Shown in pieces: positions 27,701 through 36,800 of a stretch of 61,548 nucleotides of DNA; position 1 is the stretch's first letter, and every line of letters begins with the position of its first letter. A program made the position numbers and the translations under genes. This stretch comes from Terriglobia bacterium (lineage in GTDB: Bacteria > Acidobacteriota > Terriglobia > 20CM-2-55-15). Where the stretch lies: the NCBI GenBank assembly GCA_036496425.1, contig DASXLG010000277.1, positions 1-61,548 of the forward strand, written 5' to 3'. The notes below the pieces were generated by a model. That model was given only the letters and a program-made list of their open reading frames with translations. It did no database searches and had not been told where the DNA came from.

Positions 27701-28955
27701 ACTCGCCGAGGTACTTCTCGCTGAACGCTTTGGGCGACGTGCCCGGCGCAAGATTGAACGACATCGCGAAGTCCCACACCGAGTCACTCAGTTTCGGCGG
27801 GACAACACCGCCGACGACGGCCGGTGCGGTCGCCACCTCGGTCTCGAGTACCAAGAGGACGAAGTCCGCGCGATCGCTGAGCGACTTCCAGTGGAGCGAT
27901 TGTTCCCCCTTCGCGTCGAAGTCGCTGTGAATGCCAGGCAGGACCGCAGGCCAGTCGATCGTGCCCGGATCCACGCCGAGGTACGCCTCGAGGTCTGCAC
28001 GCACCGCTTGCTTCCGGAATTCTGCGGCGCGCTTGTTGAGGACACTCACGAGGCCGGAGAGGCTGGAATCCGGCGCATCGACCCAGCCCGGCAGATCGTT
28101 CTCCACCAGCCTGCGCACCACCGGGCCTACGAGAAACCCCCTCGTCTCGGGTACGGGTACGCCCGCCGGCGCGAGCGCGGCGGTCATCGCCGTGTCAAGC
28201 TTATCGAGGAGCCCGGGATCGGTGTCGAAGCGGGAGCCTGTTTCGGCGTCGGGCCGCAGATCGATGCCGAGGTACTCTCCCCGAAACAGCATCCAGACCG
28301 AGAGTTCGTCCGTGCCGTCCTTCAGGATGCTGTGGAACACCTTGCGTTGAACGTGGGCGGTATGCTCCTGCTGTATGACATGCGTCAGCTCATGAGCCAG
28401 CAATCTCCGTCCCTCATTCGATTCAGGCTCATATTGACCTGCGCTAAAAGCGATGTTCCGCCCGGCAGTAAAGGCTTTTGCATTTATCGCCTTTGCAGTG
28501 CCGGCAGCATGCGCGTCGGTGTGTACCCGCACTTGACTGAAGTCCGCACCAAACCGCGACTCGAAAAAAGTGCGTGTGGCGGGAGGCAACTGGCTGCCCC
28601 TTTCGTCCAGGGCGCGTACGTTCGATGGCGCCGACGGGCTGACTCGAGGGGCCGGGGCAGATTCGTTTTTGTCCTGCACTTGCCTCTGTATCGGAACCAT
28701 CGGTCCGGCGCCAGAGGGTCCGTCAACGGAACCCATTACCTTCTCAGCGACTTGATCGGCCTCGCGCTCCGAGGGATCATCCACCGCGCCGACTGCCGGC
28801 TTGCGTTGCACACCCTGGGCGAGGAACAGCGGCATGCCCGCTGGTGCGCCGTAGACGGATGCCGGATCAGCAGCCGAAGCAGCAGTTTCGGCATGCTCAG
28901 CCGACACTTCTGCCTTGCGCTTGGACTTCCGCTCGACAGTGACTCCTTCTCCCAT
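24792..28955 (-). CDS. DUF4157 (eCIS core) giant toxin with nuclease-like C-terminus
   Basis: A 1387-residue putative eCIS payload. Residues 48-75 carry the EREADQVA-type segment found ahead of DUF4157. Residues about 118-200 are the DUF4157 domain (FESRFGADFSQVRVHTDAHA) with the zinc-protease motif HELTH at 188-192. A long middle part includes two hydrophobic stretches near 860-900 and 930-960, which could insert into a membrane, then helical repeats near 965-1150 and an Ala-rich coiled coil. The last 125 residues look like a polymorphic-toxin tip: Asp1269, Glu1273 and Lys1275 in KPDALAEVKAI, then NFRKAASQISGHAAKG, similar in layout to PD-(D/E)xK-type CdiA tRNase domains. DUF4157 is a known marker of eCIS effectors; the nuclease call is inference. 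Confidence 0.82.
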   Translation of the reverse strand: MGEGVTVERKSKRKAEVSAEHAETAASAADPASVYGAPAGMPLFLAQGVQRKPAVGAVDDPSEREADQVAEKVMGSVDGPSGAGPMVPIQRQVQDKNESAPAPRVSPSAPSNVRALDERGSQLPPATRTFFESRFGADFSQVRVHTDAHAAGTAKAINAKAFTAGRNIAFSAGQYEPESNEGRRLLAHELTHVIQQEHTAHVQRKVFHSILKDGTDELSVWMLFRGEYLGIDLRPDAETGSRFDTDPGLLDKLDTAMTAALAPAGVPVPETRGFLVGPVVRRLVENDLPGWVDAPDSSLSGLVSVLNKRAAEFRKQAVRADLEAYLGVDPGTIDWPAVLPGIHSDFDAKGEQSLHWKSLSDRADFVLLVLETEVATAPAVVGGVVPPKLSDSVWDFAMSFNLAPGTSPKAFSEKYLGEYVQMIAALEFVPPGFDLTRYKPSGADLAADRRHVILDTWIAANAVEATTRFVLDDWTMSGLDFKVYLSALDLDAKKSRILDKLTDAFLMASKSDPELNSALVRMADRQAAYELLAKLVTTGHAAEKSNRELVAAIDDPEEHPELDDLAGDPRTIYESEFYLAQGINTVLSHVGGGARVDVEIVTNAVAIAGKADFPPNFGLGAFLLVLLTELNALAAAKDTERAHARAEIAERVDLSWEAIKKIIDNRGKEADKFLDGTWIPMLKTIANEWVDANYKELKDAYDNFNTWAPQNSGRYKLAAWMIEDVANKLETGEIKSSTINGATVTIDNVEELRTAVTVLRGKAAELDSPKGRADKREELQKAIDAYGKVKANIADGSYKPENYGEAVVVEAKTRLKIGLFEYTSLWQQATRQVVVRDNPFQAYTIAMWRVTDIIDTAVANLLMGFLRGALLIGSLIVPGVGALILTAIDIGIGVYSSAKNLGEARRRLDLARLDTQLQIQGVTVEAAEHALTMAWVSFVIELATAGLFGALVGKLALKGIRAMRLPALTKLAETDAALAAKLVERIGDAKLTDTLLGHFSGDGNKLFEALAYVKDGKSLTALIGKVKDAEVLSSLLISAGSDTKLFELLDKFKNVNKLDTMLGVASRQQLLRLIALTKDETMVARLVEGMGPGRALSLMDAGLTAEHAITLDRLGEDAVRAFSSIAATGDAEAIEGAAELLRLNQKGVYSSQAAASALVKTAEFGEKYAGRVSGDFVSRFARVAKEEANVAKIQGSIAAAGKGTTDSAKALARAQAALARAKAETNAATDILEGRTVFGKDRSVRAIPESDVKGVETPEFSVTGGGKPDALAEVKAIGDEAGKIGKDAIKRNFRKAASQISGHAAKGQSGGLVRLDAGSGTFPQTNADIVAEVRGQWLDSIRANPERANDVGWVEVLDKGAAGESRRLLLKVDGGAVTIDVAGTTRL

Positions 28956-28977
28956 GGTTTACCGCTATTCGCCGAAA

Positions 28978-30429
28978 CTACGACGGAATGCGCTGCCTGA
29001 CCTCCGAAGACTCGTAGGGCAGCAGGTTTTCCTGGGTCGCGATCACCGGCGAGACCAGGAATTTTCGTTCCAGTATCGAAGATGCATAATATTGATCGAT
29101 TCCGCGATAGTTCTGCAGCCACGCTTCCATGGCCGCCGCATCCGATGGAATATCGTCAAGGAGGCGCCGATACGCGGACTCATGGTATGCGAGGGCGTGA
29201 CAGGTTGTAACCGGTCCGGCCTGTTCCAGGCGTGTGCAGCCTTCAACCAGGGGAAACGTATGTTCCCAGCGGCAAGCTCCCAAGTACAGCAAGCCCCAGT
29301 CGCGGCCTTCGAGCTCGCGAATCGCCGTCTGGAGGTACGCATTTGCGTCCGTTGTGAAGAGAACGTCGTCTTCGAATACCAGAACATTTTTCAAGCCGAG
29401 ACGCTGCGCTTCTTCGACGATTGCGCGATGTGACAACGCGCAACCGACATGACGGTTTTCAGGCGTATGAATCGCAGAGAAGCGGCGGATGCGCGAGGCA
29501 ATGCCAATATTTGCGAAGCGCGCCATGACCGAATCCCATCGAGTTGCCGCCGAATCGAGATTGATACAGTAAATGGCGTCGAAGAAATCGAAAGGATTAC
29601 GCAACTGTTCGGTGACGGATGCGATGATGCGGTCCGCTGCTTCGGCGCCGATATACTGGCGAAAGTGTTCAGCGGCGCCCGACGGATCGCCTCCCAGTTC
29701 GTTCGCCACGATCATGTAATTGCGGATGCGGTCTTCCCAATCGTTCCGGTAACGCACTCCCATCGGCCGCGCGAACCGGTGCACCCAACGCAGAAACGGC
29801 AGGCACAGCGTGCGGCCGCCGGCGCGGCGGAATTTTTCCTGAATGTAGCCTTCCTCCGAACCGAAGCCTTTCAAGCGCGGGTTGAATCCGGGCCACGCCG
29901 TGCGGCGGCACGCGAACACTCCCAGCCCGTGCATGCCGATTTCGAACGGAGGAGCGCCGGGATCGTCGGCGCGCGGATCGTTGCCCCAGACGCCGAACAT
30001 CCCGGTGGACCAGCGAGGCTCCATATGCGATGAAATATTTCTCAAGTCGTCATAAAGCAGCGGACCCTGCAACAGGTCGGCCGTGCCGGGATTTGCGAGA
30101 AAATAATCCAGCAGCTTGCGCAGGGCTCCCGGCACGAAAAGCACGTGCGAATCGACGCACAGCACGTAATCGCCCGCAGCCTCACGAAAAACAAGATCGC
30201 GAATGGATGTTCCGGAGGTTCGATTCCAGGGAAAGTAGCGGTATCCCGCGATCCAATCCTGGAGAGTCTTGAGCTCCCCGCCACATGGGCCGTCGGGATG
30301 ATTGTCGACTACCAGGATTTCGGTCTCGGCGGCGACCTCCGGATGGTAGAGGCGGATGCTCTGCGCCGTGAAGTAGACGCCATCGTAGTCGTCATAGGTC
30401 GCCATGCCGATGGTGAGTTTAGGCTTCAT
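28978..30429 (-). CDS. Two-domain glycosyltransferase (GT2-like plus GT25-like)
   Basis: A 483-residue cytoplasmic protein with two catalytic domains. Residues 1-230 are GT-A family 2-like: TIGMATYDDYDGVYFTAQSI, the nucleotide-sugar acidic site CVDSHVLFVPGALRKLLDYF, and a later acidic motif GFGSEEGYIQEKF, a layout also seen in polypeptide GalNAc transferases. Residues about 285-440 are GT25-like: IYCINLDSAATRWDSVMARF, GCALSHRAIVEEAQRLGLKN and VFEDDVLF. It sits between the AAA+ ATPase and the toxin gene, with 6 and 22 bp on either side, so it belongs to the eCIS transcription unit. A glycosyltransferase is not a standard eCIS part; it may modify a particle protein or act as a delivered effector. 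Confidence 0.82.
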   Translation of the reverse strand: MKPKLTIGMATYDDYDGVYFTAQSIRLYHPEVAAETEILVVDNHPDGPCGGELKTLQDWIAGYRYFPWNRTSGTSIRDLVFREAAGDYVLCVDSHVLFVPGALRKLLDYFLANPGTADLLQGPLLYDDLRNISSHMEPRWSTGMFGVWGNDPRADDPGAPPFEIGMHGLGVFACRRTAWPGFNPRLKGFGSEEGYIQEKFRRAGGRTLCLPFLRWVHRFARPMGVRYRNDWEDRIRNYMIVANELGGDPSGAAEHFRQYIGAEAADRIIASVTEQLRNPFDFFDAIYCINLDSAATRWDSVMARFANIGIASRIRRFSAIHTPENRHVGCALSHRAIVEEAQRLGLKNVLVFEDDVLFTTDANAYLQTAIRELEGRDWGLLYLGACRWEHTFPLVEGCTRLEQAGPVTTCHALAYHESAYRRLLDDIPSDAAAMEAWLQNYRGIDQYYASSILERKFLVSPVIATQENLLPYESSEVRQRIPS

Positions 30430-30435
30430 ACTTTG

Positions 30436-32400
30436 TTAAGGACTTTTTGCCGCCTCGGCGGTCTTGATCAGATCCGCGGGCAGTTGGCGGCCGAGCTTCC
30501 GATATTCGTCGCTCAGTCCCTGCAGAACGTCCTGATACGTCAGCCGCCGGCTTTCGGCACGGGCGAGCACCGCCGCTGCCAGTACTGCGTTACGGATATT
30601 GCCGCCGTACAAATCGACGGAGGCCGAGAGCTGATTCATCTCGCGCGGGCTCAGCGAGTGATTCGTGCCCAAGTGGGATTGCCATAGCGCACGTCTTTCC
30701 AGGGGACCGGGCGCCGGGAATTCGATGATCGCGTCGAGGCGGCGGAAGAATGAGGGATCGAATCGCGACTGGCTGTTGCTGGTGAGCAGCACGATGCCGT
30801 CGAAGCTCTCGATGCGCTGCAACAGGTAGTTCGTTTGCGCGTTGGCGAATCGGTCATTGGATTCTCTGACGTCCGTGCGCTTTCCAAACATCGAATCGGC
30901 TTCGTCGAACAGCAGGACGACTTCGGCGTGTTCCGCCCGGGCGAGCAGCTGCGCGAGATTCTTTTCGGTTTCGCCGATATATTTGCTCGTTACCGAAGCA
31001 AGGTCGACGCGATACAGCGGCAGTCCCAGGTGTGTCGCCAGCCATCCCGCAGCGAGCGTTTTACCGGTTCCCGAGGGCCCGCAGAACAGCGCACGAACAC
31101 CGGGATGGTAGCGTGTTGAGGCGCTGATGCCGAGTCCATACCCCAATCCCTCTCGTCCCCGGCAACGCTGCAGCAGACGGTGCAATTCCCCGCGGAGTCC
31201 GGTCGTCATCACCAGAGCGTCGTCCGGGATCCGATGAGTCAGTGGTTGCGCGAGCGCTTCGAGTCCCGCGCCTTCCGTTGTCCATGACGCCGTGGCGACA
31301 TCTTGAACCTGAACGCGATCGCGCCCGTCCAGCACGCTTTGATAGCGCGCGAGCCGGCCGAGCTGTGCGATCCGTCCGCTGCCGTGGCGGTGGCCGGCCA
31401 ATTTTCTCGCCAGAGACCGGCTTCCGACCGACGCCTCCCACAGGCGCTCCCGTTCGGCCTTCGGCGGCACGGGGAGCGTCCAGCCCGGGATCGTTTCGCC
31501 GCGGGATTCGAGCGTGCCCTCGAGCCCGCACGTGGCGAGCCGCGGCCCGCGATAACGCGGCAATATGGGAAGGGCTTGTCGTTCCCCCGGTCCGAGTTCG
31601 AAGCAGAAGACGGGAATGCGATCGCAAAGGACCAGCCAGGGACCCAGGCCCGGCGCCACAGGCAACGGCCGTCCATCTTTTCCGCTTTCGACAAAGACCG
31701 CCTGACGTCCCAGAAGCTTGACGATTTCGGCCGCCGCCGCTCGCGCTTCAGCCGGCGATCCGCTGCGCAACACCAGCGAGCGCTGCAAGCCGGCGGCAAG
31801 CGCTTTGCTGTGCTTTTCGGCTTCGATCAGGATCGATGCGGGGAGTGGAATTGACGGGGCACCGCCATTGTCGAGTGCCGTGCCGGGCCACGGGATGCAG
31901 GCGCGATCGTTCTTTCGCGACGCCAACCCCAGGCAAATCGGCACGGGTACTGCGAGAGCATGTTCGGCAAGAGGCGCGTTTTCGTTCAGAACCTGAAGTA
32001 ATCCGGATTCGATCGCAGCCCCCGACAGAAGCGCGCCGATGACATTGCCGTCGTCAGCCAGATCGGCGAGCCCTGAGCAAAGCAATCCGATGGTCGGACG
32101 CGAACCGCCCACAGGGCGCTGCAAGTAAGCGATCGCTCGGCCGAAGATCGGCTCGGTTTCGACACCGGCCGCAATTGCCGTCGCCAGAATCTCAACGTGA
32201 TTCAGCTCCAGTTCTCGAGCGACCGCGAGCAGCGCGTGATCGTTTTCGGCTGGCGCATTCAGATACGTTTCAATTTTCCCCGGCGGCCCGAACGATCGCA
32301 GGAAGCGTCCTTCGGCCGACTGATCGTCGATAGGCAGCCCCGCCGCCAGCTTTGCCAGCGCGAAGGAACGCAGGCCGCCCTGAATTGGAGATTCAGCCAC
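30436..32400 (-). CDS. eCIS AAA+ ATPase (Afp15/Pvc15-like)
   Basis: A 654-residue protein; the AAA+ module is in the C-terminal half, with Walker A FCGPSGTGKTLAAGWLATHL, Walker B VLLFDEADSMFG, sensor 1 LLTSNSQ and arginine-finger region FDPSFFRRLDAIIEF. The N-terminal half is a helical region typical of Afp15-type proteins, which are needed for particle assembly. The frame is open to 32577, but GTG at 32400 is the likely start: GGAGG stands five bases upstream and the overlap with the preceding gene is then only 8 bp. It is a standard eCIS component. Confidence 0.9.
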   Translation of the reverse strand: MAESPIQGGLRSFALAKLAAGLPIDDQSAEGRFLRSFGPPGKIETYLNAPAENDHALLAVARELELNHVEILATAIAAGVETEPIFGRAIAYLQRPVGGSRPTIGLLCSGLADLADDGNVIGALLSGAAIESGLLQVLNENAPLAEHALAVPVPICLGLASRKNDRACIPWPGTALDNGGAPSIPLPASILIEAEKHSKALAAGLQRSLVLRSGSPAEARAAAAEIVKLLGRQAVFVESGKDGRPLPVAPGLGPWLVLCDRIPVFCFELGPGERQALPILPRYRGPRLATCGLEGTLESRGETIPGWTLPVPPKAERERLWEASVGSRSLARKLAGHRHGSGRIAQLGRLARYQSVLDGRDRVQVQDVATASWTTEGAGLEALAQPLTHRIPDDALVMTTGLRGELHRLLQRCRGREGLGYGLGISASTRYHPGVRALFCGPSGTGKTLAAGWLATHLGLPLYRVDLASVTSKYIGETEKNLAQLLARAEHAEVVLLFDEADSMFGKRTDVRESNDRFANAQTNYLLQRIESFDGIVLLTSNSQSRFDPSFFRRLDAIIEFPAPGPLERRALWQSHLGTNHSLSPREMNQLSASVDLYGGNIRNAVLAAAVLARAESRRLTYQDVLQGLSDEYRKLGRQLPADLIKTAEAAKSP

Positions 32401-33877
32401 GAGGACCTCCGCGATACCGGTAATGGAAACGCACCACGCGTCCGAACCACGGCAGCCATCCGGGATTGAGATCGAGGCCGATTTTCCGGATACGAACGTC
32501 GGCGGAATCGATGGACAAGCTGACGTCGAGGTCGGTGCGTGTGAGAGTGATATATCCGGCTCGCTGCACAATCTCACGGACAGTGATGCGGCCGTGACGC
32601 CAGCACCACCGTCTTACCTTGAGGAACCATATACGAAGGAGACGTTCGTCGATTTCTTCGGGCGTGCTCTGGTCTTCGATTATGCCCGGCCAGCGCAGGA
32701 CCGGATCGCCCGCCTCGATTCCCGCATGAGCCGCGATGCGAACAAACAATCGCGCAAGGAACACTAAACTGAATTGTTGCTCTTCGATTTGAAGTTGACG
32801 AAGTGCGTTAAGAAGAAAGTAGAGGCCGGCTCCGGCCGTCGGTTCGCCGAAGAAAACCTCCTCGCGGGCGCGCGGCGCCGCGCCGGAGTGGTCCAGGTCG
32901 AGCGAACGTTCGATCGCTTGCGCATCGCCGGGCGGCGCCGTTTCCGGCGATAGCTCCAGGGCTGCGTCTGTCTCGCCCGCAGGGGCCGGGGGCGGAGCCG
33001 GGCGCGCAGCCTTCTTTGAGGGCTGCGATGTGTCATGCGCAAGCATCGTGTGCAAACTCGCCCGGGCGATCTGCACCGCCGACCGGCTATCGGCACTCGA
33101 CGGTTGAATCGCAATTACCGCCAGTGCTGCGAGCCAGAGCACCTTCGGCGCATCGGGTCCGAAGACGGCGGTTGCCCGCGTCAGCATGGCCGCTATCGGT
33201 TCGGAAAAGCGAAATGGAGCCTGCGAGCCGGAGTTGTTCGCGGTTACCAGTTCGGAAAAACGAATTGGAGGAGGGTACGTAGAGTCACTCGCACCCATCT
33301 CGCGCAACCAGTGTCCGATTGCTTCATCGGGCAGCAACGTGATCAAGCTGAGGACATCGTGTTGGCACATCACCGAAAGGACTGCGCCCGCGGCGGCCGT
33401 CCAGCCGGCCGGAGTTGCCAGAAGCCGTTCGATCAGGCCTGTGATTTGCGCGGGCACGCCCGCGCTTTGGCTCACGCCGCTGACGTGCGGCCAATACCAT
33501 GCCGCCGCTGGGCGCCGCACGGCGTAGAGCATGAGTAAGGATTCGCACGCCTCCTGCTCGTTGTTGAAGTAGACCGCGTCCGCCGCCGCGGCGCGCGGGT
33601 GCAATCCGTGAATCGCTTGCGAAGCCTGCTCCTCCATCGCGTGCTGGAATGCACTCAGCCACGCACCACGATCGCCGTCTTCAGGCAATTCGGTGACCCG
33701 CAGACGCCGAAAATAGTAAACGCGGCCTTCGTCTTCGCCGGCAAGAGTGCACAAGCGAAGCGATTCCTCGACGATGAAAGCGAGTTTGTTGCGTGGCGCA
33801 TGGGCGCCAAGGCGCAAACGGCCCCTTTGCACGTAGCGATCTGTTCGTCCGAGCTGCCGGCGGGCAAATCCTGTCAT
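32393..33877 (-). CDS. Conserved eCIS-associated protein of unknown function
   Basis: A 494-residue soluble protein, not recognised as a named domain. The N-terminal half includes the helical segments AWLSAFQHAMEEQASQAIHG and TGLIERLLATPAGWTAAAGA; a Pro/Ala-rich linker near residue 290 (KKAARPAPPPAPAGETDAAL) precedes a C-terminal part with WPGIIEDQSTPEEIDERLLR and RWCWRHGRITVREI. In eCIS loci, genes just ahead of the AAA+ ATPase often encode such large proteins. It ends overlapping the ATPase start by 8 bp. The position suggests a role in assembly or in joining payload to the particle, with no direct evidence. Confidence 0.55.
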   Translation of the reverse strand: MTGFARRQLGRTDRYVQRGRLRLGAHAPRNKLAFIVEESLRLCTLAGEDEGRVYYFRRLRVTELPEDGDRGAWLSAFQHAMEEQASQAIHGLHPRAAAADAVYFNNEQEACESLLMLYAVRRPAAAWYWPHVSGVSQSAGVPAQITGLIERLLATPAGWTAAAGAVLSVMCQHDVLSLITLLPDEAIGHWLREMGASDSTYPPPIRFSELVTANNSGSQAPFRFSEPIAAMLTRATAVFGPDAPKVLWLAALAVIAIQPSSADSRSAVQIARASLHTMLAHDTSQPSKKAARPAPPPAPAGETDAALELSPETAPPGDAQAIERSLDLDHSGAAPRAREEVFFGEPTAGAGLYFLLNALRQLQIEEQQFSLVFLARLFVRIAAHAGIEAGDPVLRWPGIIEDQSTPEEIDERLLRIWFLKVRRWCWRHGRITVREIVQRAGYITLTRTDLDVSLSIDSADVRIRKIGLDLNPGWLPWFGRVVRFHYRYRGGPRG

Positions 33878-33885
33878 ACGTATCC

Positions 33886-36800
33886 TTAACGCGAAAACGC
33901 CTTATACACGACCGCGTTTTGATCCAGCGCAGTGAAGTGGGCGACGTCACTGGCTTCAAGAGCGACGTTCGGTTTGTAGATGTCGGTGATGGTTGCGTTC
34001 ACCCCCGAGCCGTCAAGATCGCTGACGACCGCTCTCGCCGCGAGGTCGCCGCCGCTATAGAGCTGGACCGACATGCCGTGCGCCACTCGATCGGAAGGAA
34101 GCGTGAGGCGAATCGGATTTCCGATCACCGGCGTTGTCCGCAAAGCGACGGCGCCCGCAATGATGTCGTCGACCGGCGCCTGGCTTGCCAGGAGGATCGC
34201 CGTTGCAATCAAATCGTTCATCAGCGACACCGCAGTCGAGTCGTTGTTATCGATTTGCTGAAAGAGCCAGTCGACCAGAAGCTGCATCTGCTGGCGGTCC
34301 GTGTAATTCTGCGTGTTCCAGCCCGGCAGGACGGCAAGATTCTGGAGGCTTACCGTACCGTCGTTGAGGAAATTCGCCCACTGCAGGCGATCCACCGGAA
34401 GGGCCTGCCCGACACGCGTATAGAGACAGGTCGCCACGCTCGAGATCTGTTGCAGTGAGCGCGACGCCGCCGTTGTGATCTCCGGGTGAACTGCCGCCGC
34501 GCTCAGGAGGTCGCCAACCGCAGCAACACTGCTCATCACCGTGACCTGCGCTGACCAGCTTTGATTGACCAGCATCGCGGGATTGAAGCTCGCGCGCGTG
34601 GTCTGTATCGACCGCATGGTTTGCTGATTTGCGGAGAAGATATTGGAAATCGTGGAGGCGAAGACGCCCGTTGCCGACTCGGCGGAAGAAACCGCTGCCG
34701 GCAGCTGTAATTGCAGTGCGGCGCGGGCCTGCGTGCTTACGGCAAGATCCTGCACCAGGCTCGGCCGCTCCAATTTCGTAAGCTGTGTCAGGATCGGCGG
34801 GAACCATCGGACCGGTGCTTCGCGCAGCAACGCTACGATCTCGCGGAGCTCGGGCGGAATTGCGATGGACTGCTTGAGGCAAGCCGGAACGGGGCTTGCG
34901 ACATTGGCCGGAACCAGCTGGCGGCTGGGGGCGTCCTCTCCTGTGATCACCGTGCGCGGCCGAACATATGCGACGAACGTCACGTACTGCTGAAGCACGC
35001 TTGTCCGCTGTGCATTGACATTTGCGACTCGTGTCTGCTCGTCGGCGAACAAGGCTTGCACAAAGGACAGATTCTGCCGCGCCTGCGTCAGATCATTGCC
35101 GAGCTGTGCCAGGAGCGATTGCGCGGAATTCATATCCGCTTGAACTCGAGTCAGGGCGGCGGCCGCAAGCGACAGGAAATCCTGATATTGCTGGATGCGC
35201 GCCTCCACAGCCCGCAGCAGCTGCGTATTCTGCTCGAGGACGTGCACGCCTGTTGAAAACAGCGTCGATTCGTCAGGGTTGGTGCTGAGCGCCGAAGGCG
35301 TCGCGATTTGCGGGTTGTTGACGAACTGGTACAACTGCGCCGCGCGATTCGGATCGGCCGTGCTGCGCAGATCCGCTACGACGAAGGGAGTTGTGGTGGA
35401 CGGAAGATTGTCGACGAGAACCGGCAAATCATCGATGGTGATTTCGAGAGCCGCAAGGAGCTGCAGGACAGCCATGCGGTTGCCTATGGAGTAAAACATC
35501 GCTTCCTGCGCGGGTGACGGCGCGAGACGTTCGGCGATGGTCAGCGTCCGCAGATTCAGTTGCGCTCCGACAATCGGAGCCTGCTGCGTGATATCCACCT
35601 GCGTGACCGGGGCCTGCACCACTTGTTGCAGGTTTACCGCCGTGAACGCGGCTGAAGATGCGGTCAGGGCTTCCGCCGCGATCGGCTTTGTGGTCACTTG
35701 TTGCGCGATGTTCTGCGCGATGTTCAGCTTCTGTGTATTGAGGAACGTGGGCGGTGGGACCGGGCTGAGGCTGGCTACCTTTTGGATGGTCAAAACCGAG
35801 CTTATGCTGCCAAGCCTCGGCGGCGGCGTGGTCGTCGTTGCCGCCGCCGCCGGGGCTGATGGAGGAGGCTGAAGCGAACTGAGGTAGTCGCGAATATTCT
35901 GTGCTGTTGCGGCAGCCGTGTCGCCGGAAGCGATGTTGGCAAGAATCGGCGAAACGGCGAGGCGACTCGCGTCGGTGGTGTTCAGCACATTCTGGCGATA
36001 CCGGTAGATATCGGTTTGGGCCGTGAGAAACGCGAGGTCCAGCAGATCGTTTGCCTTATTCAGTCTGGCGGTGACGAGATCGATGAAGTGCTGAATACCG
36101 TTGGTCTCGAGATCGGTCCAATCCGCCGCGTTAAACAGCGGAATCTGGACGCCATTGGCGGTGACGGTATATGGCGCTGCCGCGGCGGTGTTCTGGAGTG
36201 ACTGCAGATCGGTCGAGACATAGTTGCCAGCGGAGACCGCGGTGCCGAAGCTTTCGCCCGCCAGCGGGGAAAACACCGGCGTTGCCGTGAGTTCGCCGGC
36301 TTCATCGTCCGTCAAACCCGCTTTTGGATCAATTAATGGTTCATTGAGCAAAGGCGCCAGAGCATTTTCTTCCTGCTGGATGATGAAGCGATGCTGGAGC
36401 ACGATGTTGCGCGTCAGCGTCGCTGCGTCCACCTCCGCCTGAAACTCGGGACCAGGTACTTCCGTGACCAGGATGTCCGGATCGAATACCGCGTCGGGCA
36501 GGGGAACCAGAATCTCGATGGTTTCGTTCTGCGCCGTCTCGAGCGGGGCAGCCGTCATCGAAGCCTGAACCGCGCCTTCGAGTTCCGCTGCGAAAATCGG
36601 TGCGGCAGTAACAGACCAGTTCGAGGGACCCCACAAGGCGGTTTTGTTCGCGAAGTCCATCGTGTAGGACGGCAAGACTCCAGCCGGCGGAAGAAATACG
36701 AATTCGTTCGCAATCAAGCCCGGAGGTGAGGAGGGCGTCAGATCATCGCCGAGTTGTTCCGCGAGTTGATTGACCCGCGCGCTGGCCAGCGCCGGCTGCA

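Noticed and set aside
27027-29000. 657-codon open frame on the plus strand, antisense to the DUF4157 toxin gene
   Set aside because: It has the Arg/His/Ala-rich composition of a GC-rich shadow frame, no ribosome site and no recognisable motif, while the minus strand carries a clear domain protein.
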